From assembly GCA_023437225.1 (NCBI GenBank), contig JAEZGS010000011.1, positions 124,001-188,000 on the forward strand: 64,000 nucleotides of DNA, given 5' to 3'. Origin of the DNA: Bacteroidota bacterium (GTDB lineage: Bacteria; Bacteroidota; Bacteroidia; Chitinophagales; Chitinophagaceae). This document shows positions 17,267 to 26,602 of the stretch, one piece after another. A model generated the notes under the pieces. That model did not search any database. It was not told the DNA's origin and was given only the letters and a program-made list of their open reading frames with translations. The position numbers and the translations under genes are program-made. Each line of letters begins with the position of its first letter. Within the stretch, counting starts at the first letter, position 1.

Positions 17267-20200
17267 ATGGCAAGAGGTATATTTATCGTCATTGCCGCAC
17301 TCGTTTTGTTTTTCACTGCTTTGTTCGTGAACCGGATGATCTTCGGTACCACTTCGGTTAATTATTATTCAAACGCGATTCAACAGGATATTGTCAGTAG
17401 TGAAAAGGATTTTGACCGCCTTGCTTCAGATACTTCATTGATCCAAAGCCTCATAAACAGGGACTTTTCAGAGCAGACCCTTGCGGATGTGCTGGATAGT
17501 AAAAGAGGCTATGCATTTTTCATTTATGAGCGTGATTCCACCAATGCGCAGTTGCTCTTCTGGAATACACAAACCACGCTACCGCCCTTCAATCTCATGG
17601 AAGAGGCAAATGTCAGTCGGGTTGTAAGATTGGACAACGGCATATATGTGTCAACCAGCAAGACCCTTGTACTGTCGGACGGAAAGCGCTATTCAATTGA
17701 AGCGCTTATCCCTGTGATGAGAAAATATTTTGTAGAGATCGAAAATCTCAAAACCGAATTTGTAAGGCACCCAGAGGCGCGAAACCGCGTGGACATAAGT
17801 TTCGAGCCCACTGCATACCCAATCAGGAGTCATTACGGAAATATCCTGTTTTATCTCCAGGTAATTAGCGAAGATGTGCAACAGGCAAGCTGGATCTCGT
17901 TGCTCCTGATGGTCGGCGCCTTAAGCCTCGGCGCCTTATTCTTCAATAATATCGCGCACGCATTGTATCGTAAGTATGGTCTAGCCGCAGGAACTATTTT
18001 TTTGATAATTACAGTGACTGTACTTCGGGCCATCACCTATATCTTTCCCGATGTATTTCTGTTTAAAGACTTTCCTCTTTTTGATCCCTCCATTTACAGT
18101 TCGTCGGTAGTATTCAGTTCGCTTGGAGATCTGTTGGTAAACAGTTTCCTGGTGCTATGGATGATTACTTTCATCCATCGTCGTCTGGATGCTAAACCTG
18201 TCAAAGGCATACGTTACGACTTCCTACGCTGGATACTGGTAGCATTATGCATGATCGTGCTTGTGACAACCAGCTTCTTTTTTGGAAGCATTGTTCAAAG
18301 CCTTGTTGCGGATGGACAAATATCATTCAATGTCACTAATTTCTCCAGCTTATCGATCTATAGCTTCATCGGTTTTCTTATCCTGGCTGTGATTGCACTT
18401 GACTTCTTTTTTATCTCGCAGATCGTTTTAACTATAGTTCGTAAGATATATGATCCAGGCTTGTTTGCGTTGATGATCATAAGCGCATTCGTAGGCCTCA
18501 TTATCTTAAGCGTGCGTAATGGTTCTACACGCATCGACCTATACCTGTATGTATTGATCTGGCTTCTGTTTTACCTGGGCATCATGCAGAAGAGTGTCTT
18601 TGAGGGGTTGAACTTCAAGTTGAACATCTCGGAGATGTTGTTCTGGTTATTCATTTTTTCCTTTTCGATAGCAGGAGTGATCATTTTCGAGAACCGAAAA
18701 ATTGAGTTTGAACAACGGGTAAGATTTGCGGAAAAACTTTCTGAACAGGCGGATCCCTCGAGCGAAAAACTCTTAAGCATTGCTCTAACTTACCTCGACA
18801 ACGATTTCCTTGCTCCCAATTTCGAAAGATTCAAGTTTCAACCGGCAAATAAATTTTTGAAAGACAGCATCATCAACAAAAACTTCAGCGCTTACCTCAA
18901 TAAGTTTGACACAAAGATCTACACCTTCGATGAACAGGAGAATCCGTTGTACAATGAAGCGTCGATCTCCTATGACACGTTAAATACGATCTTCAATATA
19001 CAGGGAAAGAAAACACCGATCGTTGACCTTCGATATTATGAGAAATCGTTTGACAAATTCACATATCTTTTCAGACGTACAGTAACCGATACTCTTGGCG
19101 ATGTATTGGGACACTTCTTTGTTCTTTCAGAACCCAAGCGATATAAGAGCGACGCATTGATCCCCGAATTGTTTAAACAAACGAAGGAGCCGGTACCAGA
19201 ATATTCTCCTGATTATTCTTATGCGATCTATAATAAGCGCGATCTTATCAATCATTACAATGATTATCCGTTTCCCACAACTTTACGCATACAGCAAATA
19301 CCAAAACAGGAATATGTCACCACGTATGTTGACGAATATGAGGAGTTATGGTATCGGCGGGATGATAACAAAGTGGTGGTGATCGTTAAGAAGGATAACT
19401 CATTTATTGAGGGAATCACCCTTTTTTCTTACATCTTCAGTACATTTTTGTTATTGCTGGCGATCTATCGCGTGAGTATATTGCTGATAAGATCGAGGCT
19501 GAAAATGGGCGGTCTCCGGCAATACTGGCAGTTGAGCATACGATCCCAGATCCACAGCACCATCATACTTGTTAATTTGCTTTCGTTTGTTGTGATAGGT
19601 GTTGCTACAATATTGTTTTTTATCAACAGGTATGATCGATCGAATGAGGACCGGTTGAGTAGAACGATTCAGATCATGGTGAAGGAGGTTCAAAACAAAC
19701 TTGAGGACAACTATGATCTGAACGATCCATCGCTTCTTTTTGAAAGTAGCGCCAGCGCTGAATTAGAGCGATTGATGCAGGACATCGCAGATATTCATGG
19801 AACAGATGTAAACCTCTATGACACTTCGGGAGATCTGCGTGTCTCATCAAATCCATTTGTGTATAATAAGGGTGTTCTTAGTTTCAAAATGAATCCCGAG
19901 GCTTTTTATAACCTCAACACAAGGAGTGCTGTACAATACCTTACGGAAGAGCAAATGGGTGCAGTAAATTATTTCAGTATTTATTGTCCTGTACGAAATG
20001 AAATGGGCGTTGCCTATGCGTATCTCAACATTCCATTTTTCAGTACACAGGTAGAGTTGAAGCAGGAGATATCCAACTTCCTCGTGACCATCATCAATTT
20101 GAATGCGTTCATATTTTTGATTGCAGGTGCAATTGCGTTGTTCATTACAAACAGGATAACCTCCTCCTTTACCATAATCGGGCAAAAGATGCGGGACATC

Positions 20201-21004
20201 AACCTTCAGAAAACCAACCAGGAGATCCAGTGGAAAAGAAATGACGAAATTGGCGAACTGGTGAAAGAATACAATAAGATGCTTGCGAAGCTGGATGAAA
20301 GTGCTGAAGCGATGGCGAAGAGTGAGCGGGAAGGGGCTTGGCGACAGATGGCCAGGCAGGTGGCACATGAGATCAAGAATCCGCTGACACCGATGAAGCT
20401 AAGTATTCAGTATTTGCAGAAGGCTATTGACAACAATTCTGTGGATGTGAAGGTGATGACTGCTAACGTAGCACGTACGTTGATCGAACAAATTGATCAC
20501 CTGTCAAAGATCGCATCAGACTTCTCTCAATTCGCGAATATCGGTAATCCCAAAAATGAAGTATTTGACTTGCACGATCTCTTGTATTCCCTCTCCTCGC
20601 TGTATGAATCCACTGAAAATCTTGACTTCAGTTGGCATCCGGTCCCTCAACGCGTATTGGTGTATGCGGATAAGACACAACTGAACAGATTGTTTACGAA
20701 TCTTTTTCAAAACGCTATTGAAGCCGCAGAATACATTGATGAAAAAAAGATCGTCGTGGAAGAACGCATTGTTGATCGTAATATCATTGTTAGTGTGCGC
20801 GATAATGGAGCCGGTATCTCAGATGCTATGCGTGACAAGATCTTCACTCCAAATTTTACCACGAAAAGTAGCGGTACGGGACTTGGACTTGCAATGAGTA
20901 AGAGCATTGCAGAGCAGGCTCATGGCGACATCTGGTTTGAAACAGAAGTGGGAGTAGGCACTGTATTCTTTGTGAAACTTCCTATTGAAGCAACCAGCGA
21001 TTAA
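17267..21004 (+). CDS. Large multi-TM sensor histidine kinase (NtrY-like)
   Basis: A 1245-residue kinase. It has an N-terminal membrane segment, an extracytoplasmic region (about 30-200) and a block of around seven hydrophobic segments (about 205-470). A second extracytoplasmic region of about 250 residues follows, then a further membrane helix, a PAS/dCache-like domain and another helix. A HAMP linker (FTIIGQKMRDINLQKTN), H-box RQVAHEIKNPLTPMKL near residue 1030, N-box NLFQNAIEAAEY and G boxes DNGAGIS and GTGLGLAMSK close the protein. I start at ATG 17267, preceded by GAAGG; a TTG at 17243 overlapping the mazG stop is the alternative. No response regulator gene is adjacent. Confidence 0.85.
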   Translation: MARGIFIVIAALVLFFTALFVNRMIFGTTSVNYYSNAIQQDIVSSEKDFDRLASDTSLIQSLINRDFSEQTLADVLDSKRGYAFFIYERDSTNAQLLFWNTQTTLPPFNLMEEANVSRVVRLDNGIYVSTSKTLVLSDGKRYSIEALIPVMRKYFVEIENLKTEFVRHPEARNRVDISFEPTAYPIRSHYGNILFYLQVISEDVQQASWISLLLMVGALSLGALFFNNIAHALYRKYGLAAGTIFLIITVTVLRAITYIFPDVFLFKDFPLFDPSIYSSSVVFSSLGDLLVNSFLVLWMITFIHRRLDAKPVKGIRYDFLRWILVALCMIVLVTTSFFFGSIVQSLVADGQISFNVTNFSSLSIYSFIGFLILAVIALDFFFISQIVLTIVRKIYDPGLFALMIISAFVGLIILSVRNGSTRIDLYLYVLIWLLFYLGIMQKSVFEGLNFKLNISEMLFWLFIFSFSIAGVIIFENRKIEFEQRVRFAEKLSEQADPSSEKLLSIALTYLDNDFLAPNFERFKFQPANKFLKDSIINKNFSAYLNKFDTKIYTFDEQENPLYNEASISYDTLNTIFNIQGKKTPIVDLRYYEKSFDKFTYLFRRTVTDTLGDVLGHFFVLSEPKRYKSDALIPELFKQTKEPVPEYSPDYSYAIYNKRDLINHYNDYPFPTTLRIQQIPKQEYVTTYVDEYEELWYRRDDNKVVVIVKKDNSFIEGITLFSYIFSTFLLLLAIYRVSILLIRSRLKMGGLRQYWQLSIRSQIHSTIILVNLLSFVVIGVATILFFINRYDRSNEDRLSRTIQIMVKEVQNKLEDNYDLNDPSLLFESSASAELERLMQDIADIHGTDVNLYDTSGDLRVSSNPFVYNKGVLSFKMNPEAFYNLNTRSAVQYLTEEQMGAVNYFSIYCPVRNEMGVAYAYLNIPFFSTQVELKQEISNFLVTIINLNAFIFLIAGAIALFITNRITSSFTIIGQKMRDINLQKTNQEIQWKRNDEIGELVKEYNKMLAKLDESAEAMAKSEREGAWRQMARQVAHEIKNPLTPMKLSIQYLQKAIDNNSVDVKVMTANVARTLIEQIDHLSKIASDFSQFANIGNPKNEVFDLHDLLYSLSSLYESTENLDFSWHPVPQRVLVYADKTQLNRLFTNLFQNAIEAAEYIDEKKIVVEERIVDRNIIVSVRDNGAGISDAMRDKIFTPNFTTKSSGTGLGLAMSKSIAEQAHGDIWFETEVGVGTVFFVKLPIEATSD

Positions 21005-21053
21005 TTATCTTTCCCATTTCCCATTTCGCATTTCCCATTTCCCATTTCTATTT
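21005..21053. repeat. Heptamer array between convergent genes
   Basis: The sequence directly after the kinase stop consists of about six copies of CCCATTT/CGCATTT in tandem. It fills the 43-bp gap to the convergent PolX-like gene and runs into that gene's last codon area. It belongs to the same family as the arrays at 27953, 40562, 59876 and 60919. Confidence 0.85.
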
Positions 21054-22700
21054 TCGTCTTCTCTGCCACAATTCAAATTCCGCAAGCTTCATACTGCTCA
21101 GGTTCTGTTGTGGTGTCAGCGCTGCCTTTTGTGCCTGCAACACGCCGTACTTACATAAGGCAAATTCAGCGATATCGTGTGCGTCCGGATCAATAGAGAT
21201 CATCACGCCTTTCTCAAGTGCATAAGCGATATAACGCCAATCCATATCCAACCGGCGTGGATTTGCGTTGAGTTCAATGACAACGCCATTTGCTTTACAT
21301 GCATCGATGATTTTGTAATAGTTAACCGGGTATCCGGGCCTGCTGAGCAACAGTCGGCCGGTCATATGTCCAAGTATGCGTGTATACGGATTTTCAATCG
21401 CACGCATTAGTCGCGACATTGCCTTTTCCTCCGTCATCTTCAGGTTAGAATGAATGGATGTAATCACAAGGTCAAAGGAAGCCAGTACTGAATTTTCATA
21501 ATCCAGCGAACCATCGTTGAGGATATCTGATTCAATACTTTTGAAGATGCGAAATGGCCTGAGTTTTCTATTCAACTCATCAATCTGTTCGTGTTGCTGA
21601 ATGATGCGCTCTTCCTGTAATCCATTTGCATAGAATGCGGATTTTGAGTGATCGCTTATCACGAGATATTCATAACCTTGTTTTATACACGCGTCGGCCA
21701 TTTCTTCAATGGTGTTTGAGCCATCACTCCATGTACTGTGAGAATGGATGATACCCCGAATGTCTTTGGGTTGAATAATGGCGTTCTCATCCACCTGAAG
21801 TTTTTTTAAGATCGCAGGATCTTCCCGAAGAAAAGGTGGTACATAGTTAATGCCGGCCCTGGAAAAAATGTCTTTCTCCGTCTCATATATGTTATCGGCA
21901 TCGGGCAACCGGCCGTTGATGTCTTCATAAAATTCATTACTGCAACTGGTATCAAAAAGTTTCTTCGCGAAAAGCTCTTTTGGAGCTGAATAAAATGTCA
22001 GCAAAACATTTTCATCGCCCCTGAACGATGCTGTAGTTGCGTCGATCTCTTCTTCATTGTAACCATTAGAAAGAAACAGTGATTGAAGCTGCGGAATAGT
22101 TGCAGTGGTCACCCATTCTAGTTTGTTGATGATTTCCATTTGCCTTCGAAACGCGCCAGTAATTTGTGTTTGGGGCAAGTGTTTTTGAATCCATTGATTC
22201 AATTTCAGTGCGTAAGCTTCGACTTCTGCAAAAAGGTGACTGCCTTTGCTTTTAAGGTAAAAGTTAATGGAGTTTTGTACACTCTGTTGGGTTTTCTCAC
22301 CAAATCCTTTGTAGCGGGCAAGTCTGTTTTCATTACAGGCGTATAATAATTCCCCGAGTGATTCTATCTCCATTTCTTTCCAGATCGTGGCGATCTTTTT
22401 TGGTCCAAGCCCTTTTATATTCAGCATTTCCAGTACGCCGTGAGGAGTCTTATCGACGTATTCTTTTAAAGCATCCAGGTAGCCTTTGTCAAGTATTTCT
22501 GTAACTTTTTTTCCTACGGAGTCGCCAATACCTTTTAACGAGGAAAGTTTTTCGCGCGGAACTTCGGCTAGTTGTACAGGAAGCTTTTCGATGTTGAATG
22601 CTGCAACGCCATAGGATTTAGATTTAAATGCGTTGTCGCCGTGGATATCCATCAGTTTCGACAGCATGGAAAACTGGTCTGCAATGAAATAGTTGTCCAT
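21048..22700 (-). CDS. PolX-like protein with degenerate polymerase site and intact PHP domain
   Basis: A 550-residue protein with family X layout. An N-terminal 8-kDa-like region has helix-hairpin-helix motifs (LKGIGDSVGKKV, IKGLGPKKIATIW), a nucleotidyltransferase-like middle follows, and the C-terminal PHP domain spans about 330-530. In bacterial PolX the middle reads GSxRRxxxxxxDxD; here it is GAFRRQMEIINKLEWV (about 182-197), so both catalytic aspartates are replaced. The PHP metal ligands remain (HSHSTWSDG, ISDHSKS, SIESDIL, SIHSN, LGHMTGR, DPDAHD). It is therefore more likely a 3'-5' exonuclease/phosphoesterase in repair than a polymerase. It lies downstream of the rplU-rpmA and H1-like genes, after a terminator. 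Confidence 0.85.
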   Translation of the reverse strand: MDNYFIADQFSMLSKLMDIHGDNAFKSKSYGVAAFNIEKLPVQLAEVPREKLSSLKGIGDSVGKKVTEILDKGYLDALKEYVDKTPHGVLEMLNIKGLGPKKIATIWKEMEIESLGELLYACNENRLARYKGFGEKTQQSVQNSINFYLKSKGSHLFAEVEAYALKLNQWIQKHLPQTQITGAFRRQMEIINKLEWVTTATIPQLQSLFLSNGYNEEEIDATTASFRGDENVLLTFYSAPKELFAKKLFDTSCSNEFYEDINGRLPDADNIYETEKDIFSRAGINYVPPFLREDPAILKKLQVDENAIIQPKDIRGIIHSHSTWSDGSNTIEEMADACIKQGYEYLVISDHSKSAFYANGLQEERIIQQHEQIDELNRKLRPFRIFKSIESDILNDGSLDYENSVLASFDLVITSIHSNLKMTEEKAMSRLMRAIENPYTRILGHMTGRLLLSRPGYPVNYYKIIDACKANGVVIELNANPRRLDMDWRYIAYALEKGVMISIDPDAHDIAEFALCKYGVLQAQKAALTPQQNLSSMKLAEFELWQRRRK

Positions 22701-22726
22701 TAACTCAAACTTGGTGAGGGATGAAA

Positions 22727-22763
22727 TTAGGGAAAAGAAAAAGTCCCGACCAGCGGGACTTTT
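22727..22763 (-). terminator. Terminator after the H1-like gene
   Basis: AAAAGTCCCG (22739-22748) and CGGGACTTTT (22754-22763) form a 10-bp stem with a 5-nt loop. The minus strand continues into a T-rich tract (A-rich at 22731-22740). It separates the H1-like gene from the PolX-like gene. Confidence 0.8.
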
Positions 22764-22782
22764 ATATTTTTCTTCAATAAGA

Positions 22783-22932
22783 TTAAGCCTCGGAGGCTTT
22801 CTTTGAAGCTTTTTTTGCTGCCTTTTTGGGAGCTGCTTTTTTCGCTACTTTTTTGGCTGCTTTCTTGGGTGCTGCCTTCTTCGCTACTTTTTTCACAGCC
22901 TTTTTAGGCGCGGCTTTTTTCTTTGTTGCCAT
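22783..22932 (-). CDS. Histone H1-like Lys/Ala/Pro-rich DNA-binding protein
   Basis: A 49-residue, highly basic protein. It begins MATKKKAAPKKAV and repeats the unit KKVAKKAAPKKAA about three times, ending KASKKASEA. The composition matches the C-terminal tail type of histone H1 and bacterial H1-like proteins (Hc1/BpH1-like). It probably binds DNA or RNA non-specifically and compacts the nucleoid. It has its own terminator at 22727-22763 and lies 100 bp after rpmA, so it is either expressed by read-through or from a promoter in that gap. Confidence 0.8.
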   Translation of the reverse strand: MATKKKAAPKKAVKKVAKKAAPKKAAKKVAKKAAPKKAAKKASKKASEA

Positions 22933-23032
22933 GTGATGAAATTTAATGGTTAGTAAATAAGAATTTAATGTTCCTAAATTTAGGTATAAATCCTTATAAA
23001 CAAAACTTTTTCACCACTGGTGAAGCCGTGCA

Positions 23033-23290
23033 TTAAGAAGCAGGAACTACGCTAACTACGGTCTTTGCTTCTTTTGTTTTGCGAAACTCTACAACGCCAT
23101 CAGCAAGTGCAAAAAGAGTAAAATCTCTTCCAACACCGATGTTCTTGCCAGGATGATACTGGGTACCACGCTGACGAACGATGATGTTTCCAGCAATTGC
23201 CGGTTGACCGCCATAGATCTTCACGCCGAGTCTTTTGCTATGTGAATCGCGGCCGTTTTTTACGCTACCTTCACCTTTCTTGTGAGCCAT
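23033..23290 (-). CDS. rpmA: 50S ribosomal protein L27
   Basis: 85 residues, MAHKKGEGSVKNGRDSHSKR, with the conserved GGQPAIAGNIIVRQRGT and HPGKNIGVGRD motifs. L27 sits near the peptidyl transferase centre. It begins directly with MAHKK and has no Firmicutes-type cleaved N-terminal extension. It follows rplU by 35 bp in the standard L21-L27 operon order. Confidence 0.97.
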   Translation of the reverse strand: MAHKKGEGSVKNGRDSHSKRLGVKIYGGQPAIAGNIIVRQRGTQYHPGKNIGVGRDFTLFALADGVVEFRKTKEAKTVVSVVPAS

Positions 23291-23325
23291 GATTGATTAT
23301 TTTTTCAATGAGTTTGATGTAATAA

Positions 23326-23628
23326 TTATGCGATTTCGCTGATACGGATCTTGGTATACTGGGTACGATGACCGTGTTTCTTACGGAAACCTTTTCTTCT
23401 CTTCATCTTGAAAGCGATCACTTTGTCGCCCTGCACCTGTCCAAGGATCTCTGCCTTAACGGTAGCTTTAACATCCACCAGGCTGATCTTTCCATCATCG
23501 GCTGTAGTGAAGAGGACATCAGAGAACTCAACAGCATCACCCGCATTTCCTGATACGCGGGGAACATACAAGGTTTGGTCCTTCTGAACCCTGAATTGCT
23601 GACCGGCTATTTTTACAACTGCGAACAT
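23326..23628 (-). CDS. rplU: 50S ribosomal protein L21
   Basis: 100 residues, MFAVVKIAGQQFRVQKDQ at the start and the C-terminal signature KMKRRKGFRKKHGHRTQYT. First gene of the rplU-rpmA operon, under a well-formed promoter at 23651-23681. Confidence 0.97.
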   Translation of the reverse strand: MFAVVKIAGQQFRVQKDQTLYVPRVSGNAGDAVEFSDVLFTTADDGKISLVDVKATVKAEILGQVQGDKVIAFKMKRRKGFRKKHGHRTQYTKIRISEIA

Positions 23629-23650
23629 AAATTTCCAAAAATTAGGAGTG

Positions 23651-23681
23651 CAAAGGTAGGGTTTTGAGACTAATTTCCAAA
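23651..23681 (-). promoter_or_regulatory. Promoter of rplU-rpmA
   Basis: On the minus strand, TTTG (23678-23681), a 19-nt spacer and TACCTTTG (23651-23658) match the Bacteroidota -33/-7 consensus exactly. The start site would be near 23645, giving a leader of about 17 nt before the rplU ATG. Confidence 0.8.
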
Positions 23682-23809
23682 AGAAGCGAAGAATATTTTC
23701 CGGCGGCCACCCGGCACCGCTTCAGGAAGTTTTCGCAATGCAGGATTAATTCGCTCCTGAAATCTTCAAATCCTCAAATTAAACTAGGTTTGCTGGCTAT
23801 TGAGAAACT

Positions 23810-25303
23810 ATGAAGATCAAATCGTTCCTCGCAAAACCGTTTGCAAATTACGTATATAAGGGCATAAAAAAAGGGATGACGACCGCTTTGGCGGACCAGC
23901 AGGCGATCCTACAGGACTTGCTTGGCGGGGTTCAAAAGACGGAATTCGGGCGTGATCACAAGTTAAAGGAAGTAAAGTCCTATGAGCAGTTCAGGCAGGC
24001 AGTGCCCATTCGCGATTATGAGCAACTGAAACCTTATATCGAAAAGATCAAGCTGGGAAAGGAGAACATACTTTGGAAGGGCAAGCCGATCTATTTCGCC
24101 AAAACTTCCGGAACCACCAGCGGTGTCAAGTACATCCCCATCAGTAAGGAATCGATCTCCAATCATATCAATTCAGCCCGTAACGCGCTTCTTTGTTATA
24201 TTGCTGAAACGGGTAACAGCGTATTCACCAATGGTAAAATGATCTTCCTTTCTGGTTCCCCCGAGCTGGAAAGAATCGGCGGAATACCCACGGGCCGCCT
24301 TAGTGGTATTGTGAATCACCACATCCCCAGTTACCTCCGCAAAAACCAGCTTCCATCGTATGAGACGAATTGTATAGACGATTGGGAGACCAAGCTGGAT
24401 AAGATCGTGCAGGAAACCATCAGCCAGGACATGACGCTCATCAGCGGAATACCTCCGTGGATGCAAATGTATTTTGACCGACTAACAGCTGTTAGCGGAA
24501 AAAGTGTTGGTCAGCTGTTTCCTAATTTTTCGGTGCTCGTGCATGGCGGAGTAAATTTCGAGCCTTACAGGGCTAGGTTGCTGGAGAGCATTGGGAGGAA
24601 GATGGCTACCATAGAAACGTTCCCGGCATCTGAAGGATTCATGGCTTTCCAGGATTCACAGGAAACTGAAGGCTTACTGTTGAATACGAATAGCGGAATA
24701 TTTTTTGAGTTCGTACCCGCTGCTGAAATCTTTTCGGAGAATCCGACGCGACTCAGTTTGAAAGACGTTAAGGTTGGCGAGAACTATGCCATCATCATAA
24801 ATAATAATGCGGGACTGTGGGGCTATAATATAGGCGACACAGTAAAATTTCTTTCGGTTGATCCTTACCGCATCATTGTTTCGGGAAGAGTAAAACATTA
24901 CATCTCCGCTTTTGGAGAGCATGTAATAGGGGAAGAAGTTGAGTTCAGCCTGATGAAAGCTGCAGAGGAAGAAGGTATACACATCAACGAATTTACCGTC
25001 GCTCCTGTTGTCAGCAACGATGGGGGCAAATCGTACCATGAATGGTTTGTGGAGTTCGAAAATCAACCGGGAAACCTGGAAGCGTTTTCGATCAAAGTTG
25101 ACGATAACTTAAGGAGGAAGAACATCTACTACGATGATCTGATAAGCGGCAATATTTTAGAAAGATTGCGCATCCGCCCTGTGAGAAAGAACGGCTTTAT
25201 TGATTACATGCGATCGATCGGGAAGCTGGGAGGGCAGAATAAAGTACCGCGACTTAGTAACGATCGTAAGCTTGCCAGCGGACTGGAGCCATTTGTACTT
25301 TAA
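23810..25303 (+). CDS. GH3 auxin-responsive-promoter family protein
   Basis: A 497-residue member of the GH3 acyl-adenylating superfamily, which in plants conjugates amino acids to acyl substrates. Visible motifs include the ATP-binding FAKTSGTTSGVKYIPIS (about 98-114), YAIIINNNAGLWGYNIGDTVKF and GRVKHYISAFGEHVIGEEVE. Bacterial members are common in Bacteroidota but their substrates are unknown. A TAGGTTTG box (23785-23792) lies upstream as a possible -7 element. It lies 40 bp ahead of dxr, so the two could be co-transcribed. Confidence 0.85.
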   Translation: MKIKSFLAKPFANYVYKGIKKGMTTALADQQAILQDLLGGVQKTEFGRDHKLKEVKSYEQFRQAVPIRDYEQLKPYIEKIKLGKENILWKGKPIYFAKTSGTTSGVKYIPISKESISNHINSARNALLCYIAETGNSVFTNGKMIFLSGSPELERIGGIPTGRLSGIVNHHIPSYLRKNQLPSYETNCIDDWETKLDKIVQETISQDMTLISGIPPWMQMYFDRLTAVSGKSVGQLFPNFSVLVHGGVNFEPYRARLLESIGRKMATIETFPASEGFMAFQDSQETEGLLLNTNSGIFFEFVPAAEIFSENPTRLSLKDVKVGENYAIIINNNAGLWGYNIGDTVKFLSVDPYRIIVSGRVKHYISAFGEHVIGEEVEFSLMKAAEEEGIHINEFTVAPVVSNDGGKSYHEWFVEFENQPGNLEAFSIKVDDNLRRKNIYYDDLISGNILERLRIRPVRKNGFIDYMRSIGKLGGQNKVPRLSNDRKLASGLEPFVL

Positions 25304-25343
25304 TGCTTAAGTTTGTGGCACCCCATGTAAACAGTTTATAATC

Positions 25344-26498
25344 ATGACAAAACGGATTGCAATATTCGGGTCTACCGGATCCATTGGCACGCAGGCACTC
25401 GAAGTTATTGCTGCCAATTCAGACATGTTTTCGGTTGAAGTGCTCACAGCGCAGAATAACGATGAATTGCTGATAAAACAGGCGATCCGTTTCAATCCGA
25501 ATATTGTTGTAATTGGAGACGAAAGGAAATACCCGAAAGTAAGAGAAGCACTTGCTGATACGGACGTAAAGGTATTTGCGGGAGAACAATCGCTGGAAGA
25601 GGTTGCCTCCATGGATGTTTATGATATGATGCTTGCGGCGATAGTTGGTTTTGCGGGATTGAAACCTACACTTATGGCCCTTGAGTCTGGTAAGGCAGTG
25701 GCTCTTGCAAATAAAGAAACGCTCGTTGTTGCCGGCGATATTGTAATGCAAAAGGCGGTCGAGAAGAAAGTCCCGGTGATACCTGTGGACTCGGAACATT
25801 CTGCGATCTTTCAATGCCTGGTGGGAGAGGGACGTAATAAGGTGGAGAAGGTAGTACTCACTGCGTCTGGCGGGCCGTTCCTGGGAAGAAAGCCCAATTT
25901 CCTTGTGAATGTAAAACGCGATCATGCATTACAGCATCCTAATTGGAGTATGGGCGCTAAGATCACTATTGATTCCGCAACATTAATGAATAAAGGGCTT
26001 GAAATGATCGAAGCCAAGTGGCTGTTCAATTTGAGGCCTGAGCAGGTGCAGGTGGTTGTGCATCCTCAGAGTATCATTCACAGCATGGTACAATTCGAAG
26101 ATGGAAGCATTAAGGCGCAAATGGGACTACCTGATATGAAGTTGCCGATTCAATACGCGCTTGCGTTTCCCCATCGCATAAAAAATGATTTTCCGAGATA
26201 CGATTTCAAACGCCCCAACCAACTCACGTTTGAAGATCCGGATATCAAAACATTCAGAAACCTGTCACTTGCAACCGACGCCCTGAATAAGGGAGGAAAT
26301 CTTCCTTGCGTTTTGAATGCTGCAAACGAGGTAGCAGTGTATGCTTTTCTGAAGAACCGGATTGGTTTTTTAGATATGACGGACGTTATCGAGAGAGCGA
26401 TGGATTATGTACAGTACATAGAAAATCCCACATTGGACGAATATTACGACAGTGACGGTGAGGCGAGAAGCTATGTAGCATCGCTCATCAAATTGTAG
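25344..26498 (+). CDS. dxr: 1-deoxy-D-xylulose-5-phosphate reductoisomerase
   Basis: 384 residues. The enzyme converts DXP to 2-C-methyl-D-erythritol 4-phosphate in the MEP isoprenoid pathway. The NADPH-binding motif IAIFGSTGSIGTQALEVI is at the N-terminus. VDSEHSAIFQCL carries the metal-binding Asp/Glu, followed by TASGGPFLGRK, HPNWSMGAKITIDSATLMNKGLE and a C-terminal VLNAANEVAV. Full length and all motifs are present. Confidence 0.97.
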   Translation: MTKRIAIFGSTGSIGTQALEVIAANSDMFSVEVLTAQNNDELLIKQAIRFNPNIVVIGDERKYPKVREALADTDVKVFAGEQSLEEVASMDVYDMMLAAIVGFAGLKPTLMALESGKAVALANKETLVVAGDIVMQKAVEKKVPVIPVDSEHSAIFQCLVGEGRNKVEKVVLTASGGPFLGRKPNFLVNVKRDHALQHPNWSMGAKITIDSATLMNKGLEMIEAKWLFNLRPEQVQVVVHPQSIIHSMVQFEDGSIKAQMGLPDMKLPIQYALAFPHRIKNDFPRYDFKRPNQLTFEDPDIKTFRNLSLATDALNKGGNLPCVLNAANEVAVYAFLKNRIGFLDMTDVIERAMDYVQYIENPTLDEYYDSDGEARSYVASLIKL

Positions 26499-26602
26499 TA
26501 CCGGCTACATTTATTTGTTAATTGTTACCACCAGTATCAATTGTTTTCCGGTATTTTGTTTTTTTACCAAATTCAGCAAAACCCACGTATTTAATAACAC
26601 AA

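Noticed and set aside
23010..23024. TTCACC/GGTGAA hairpin as terminator of rpmA
   Set aside because: The stem is only 6 bp with a 3-nt loop and no T run directly follows on the minus strand.
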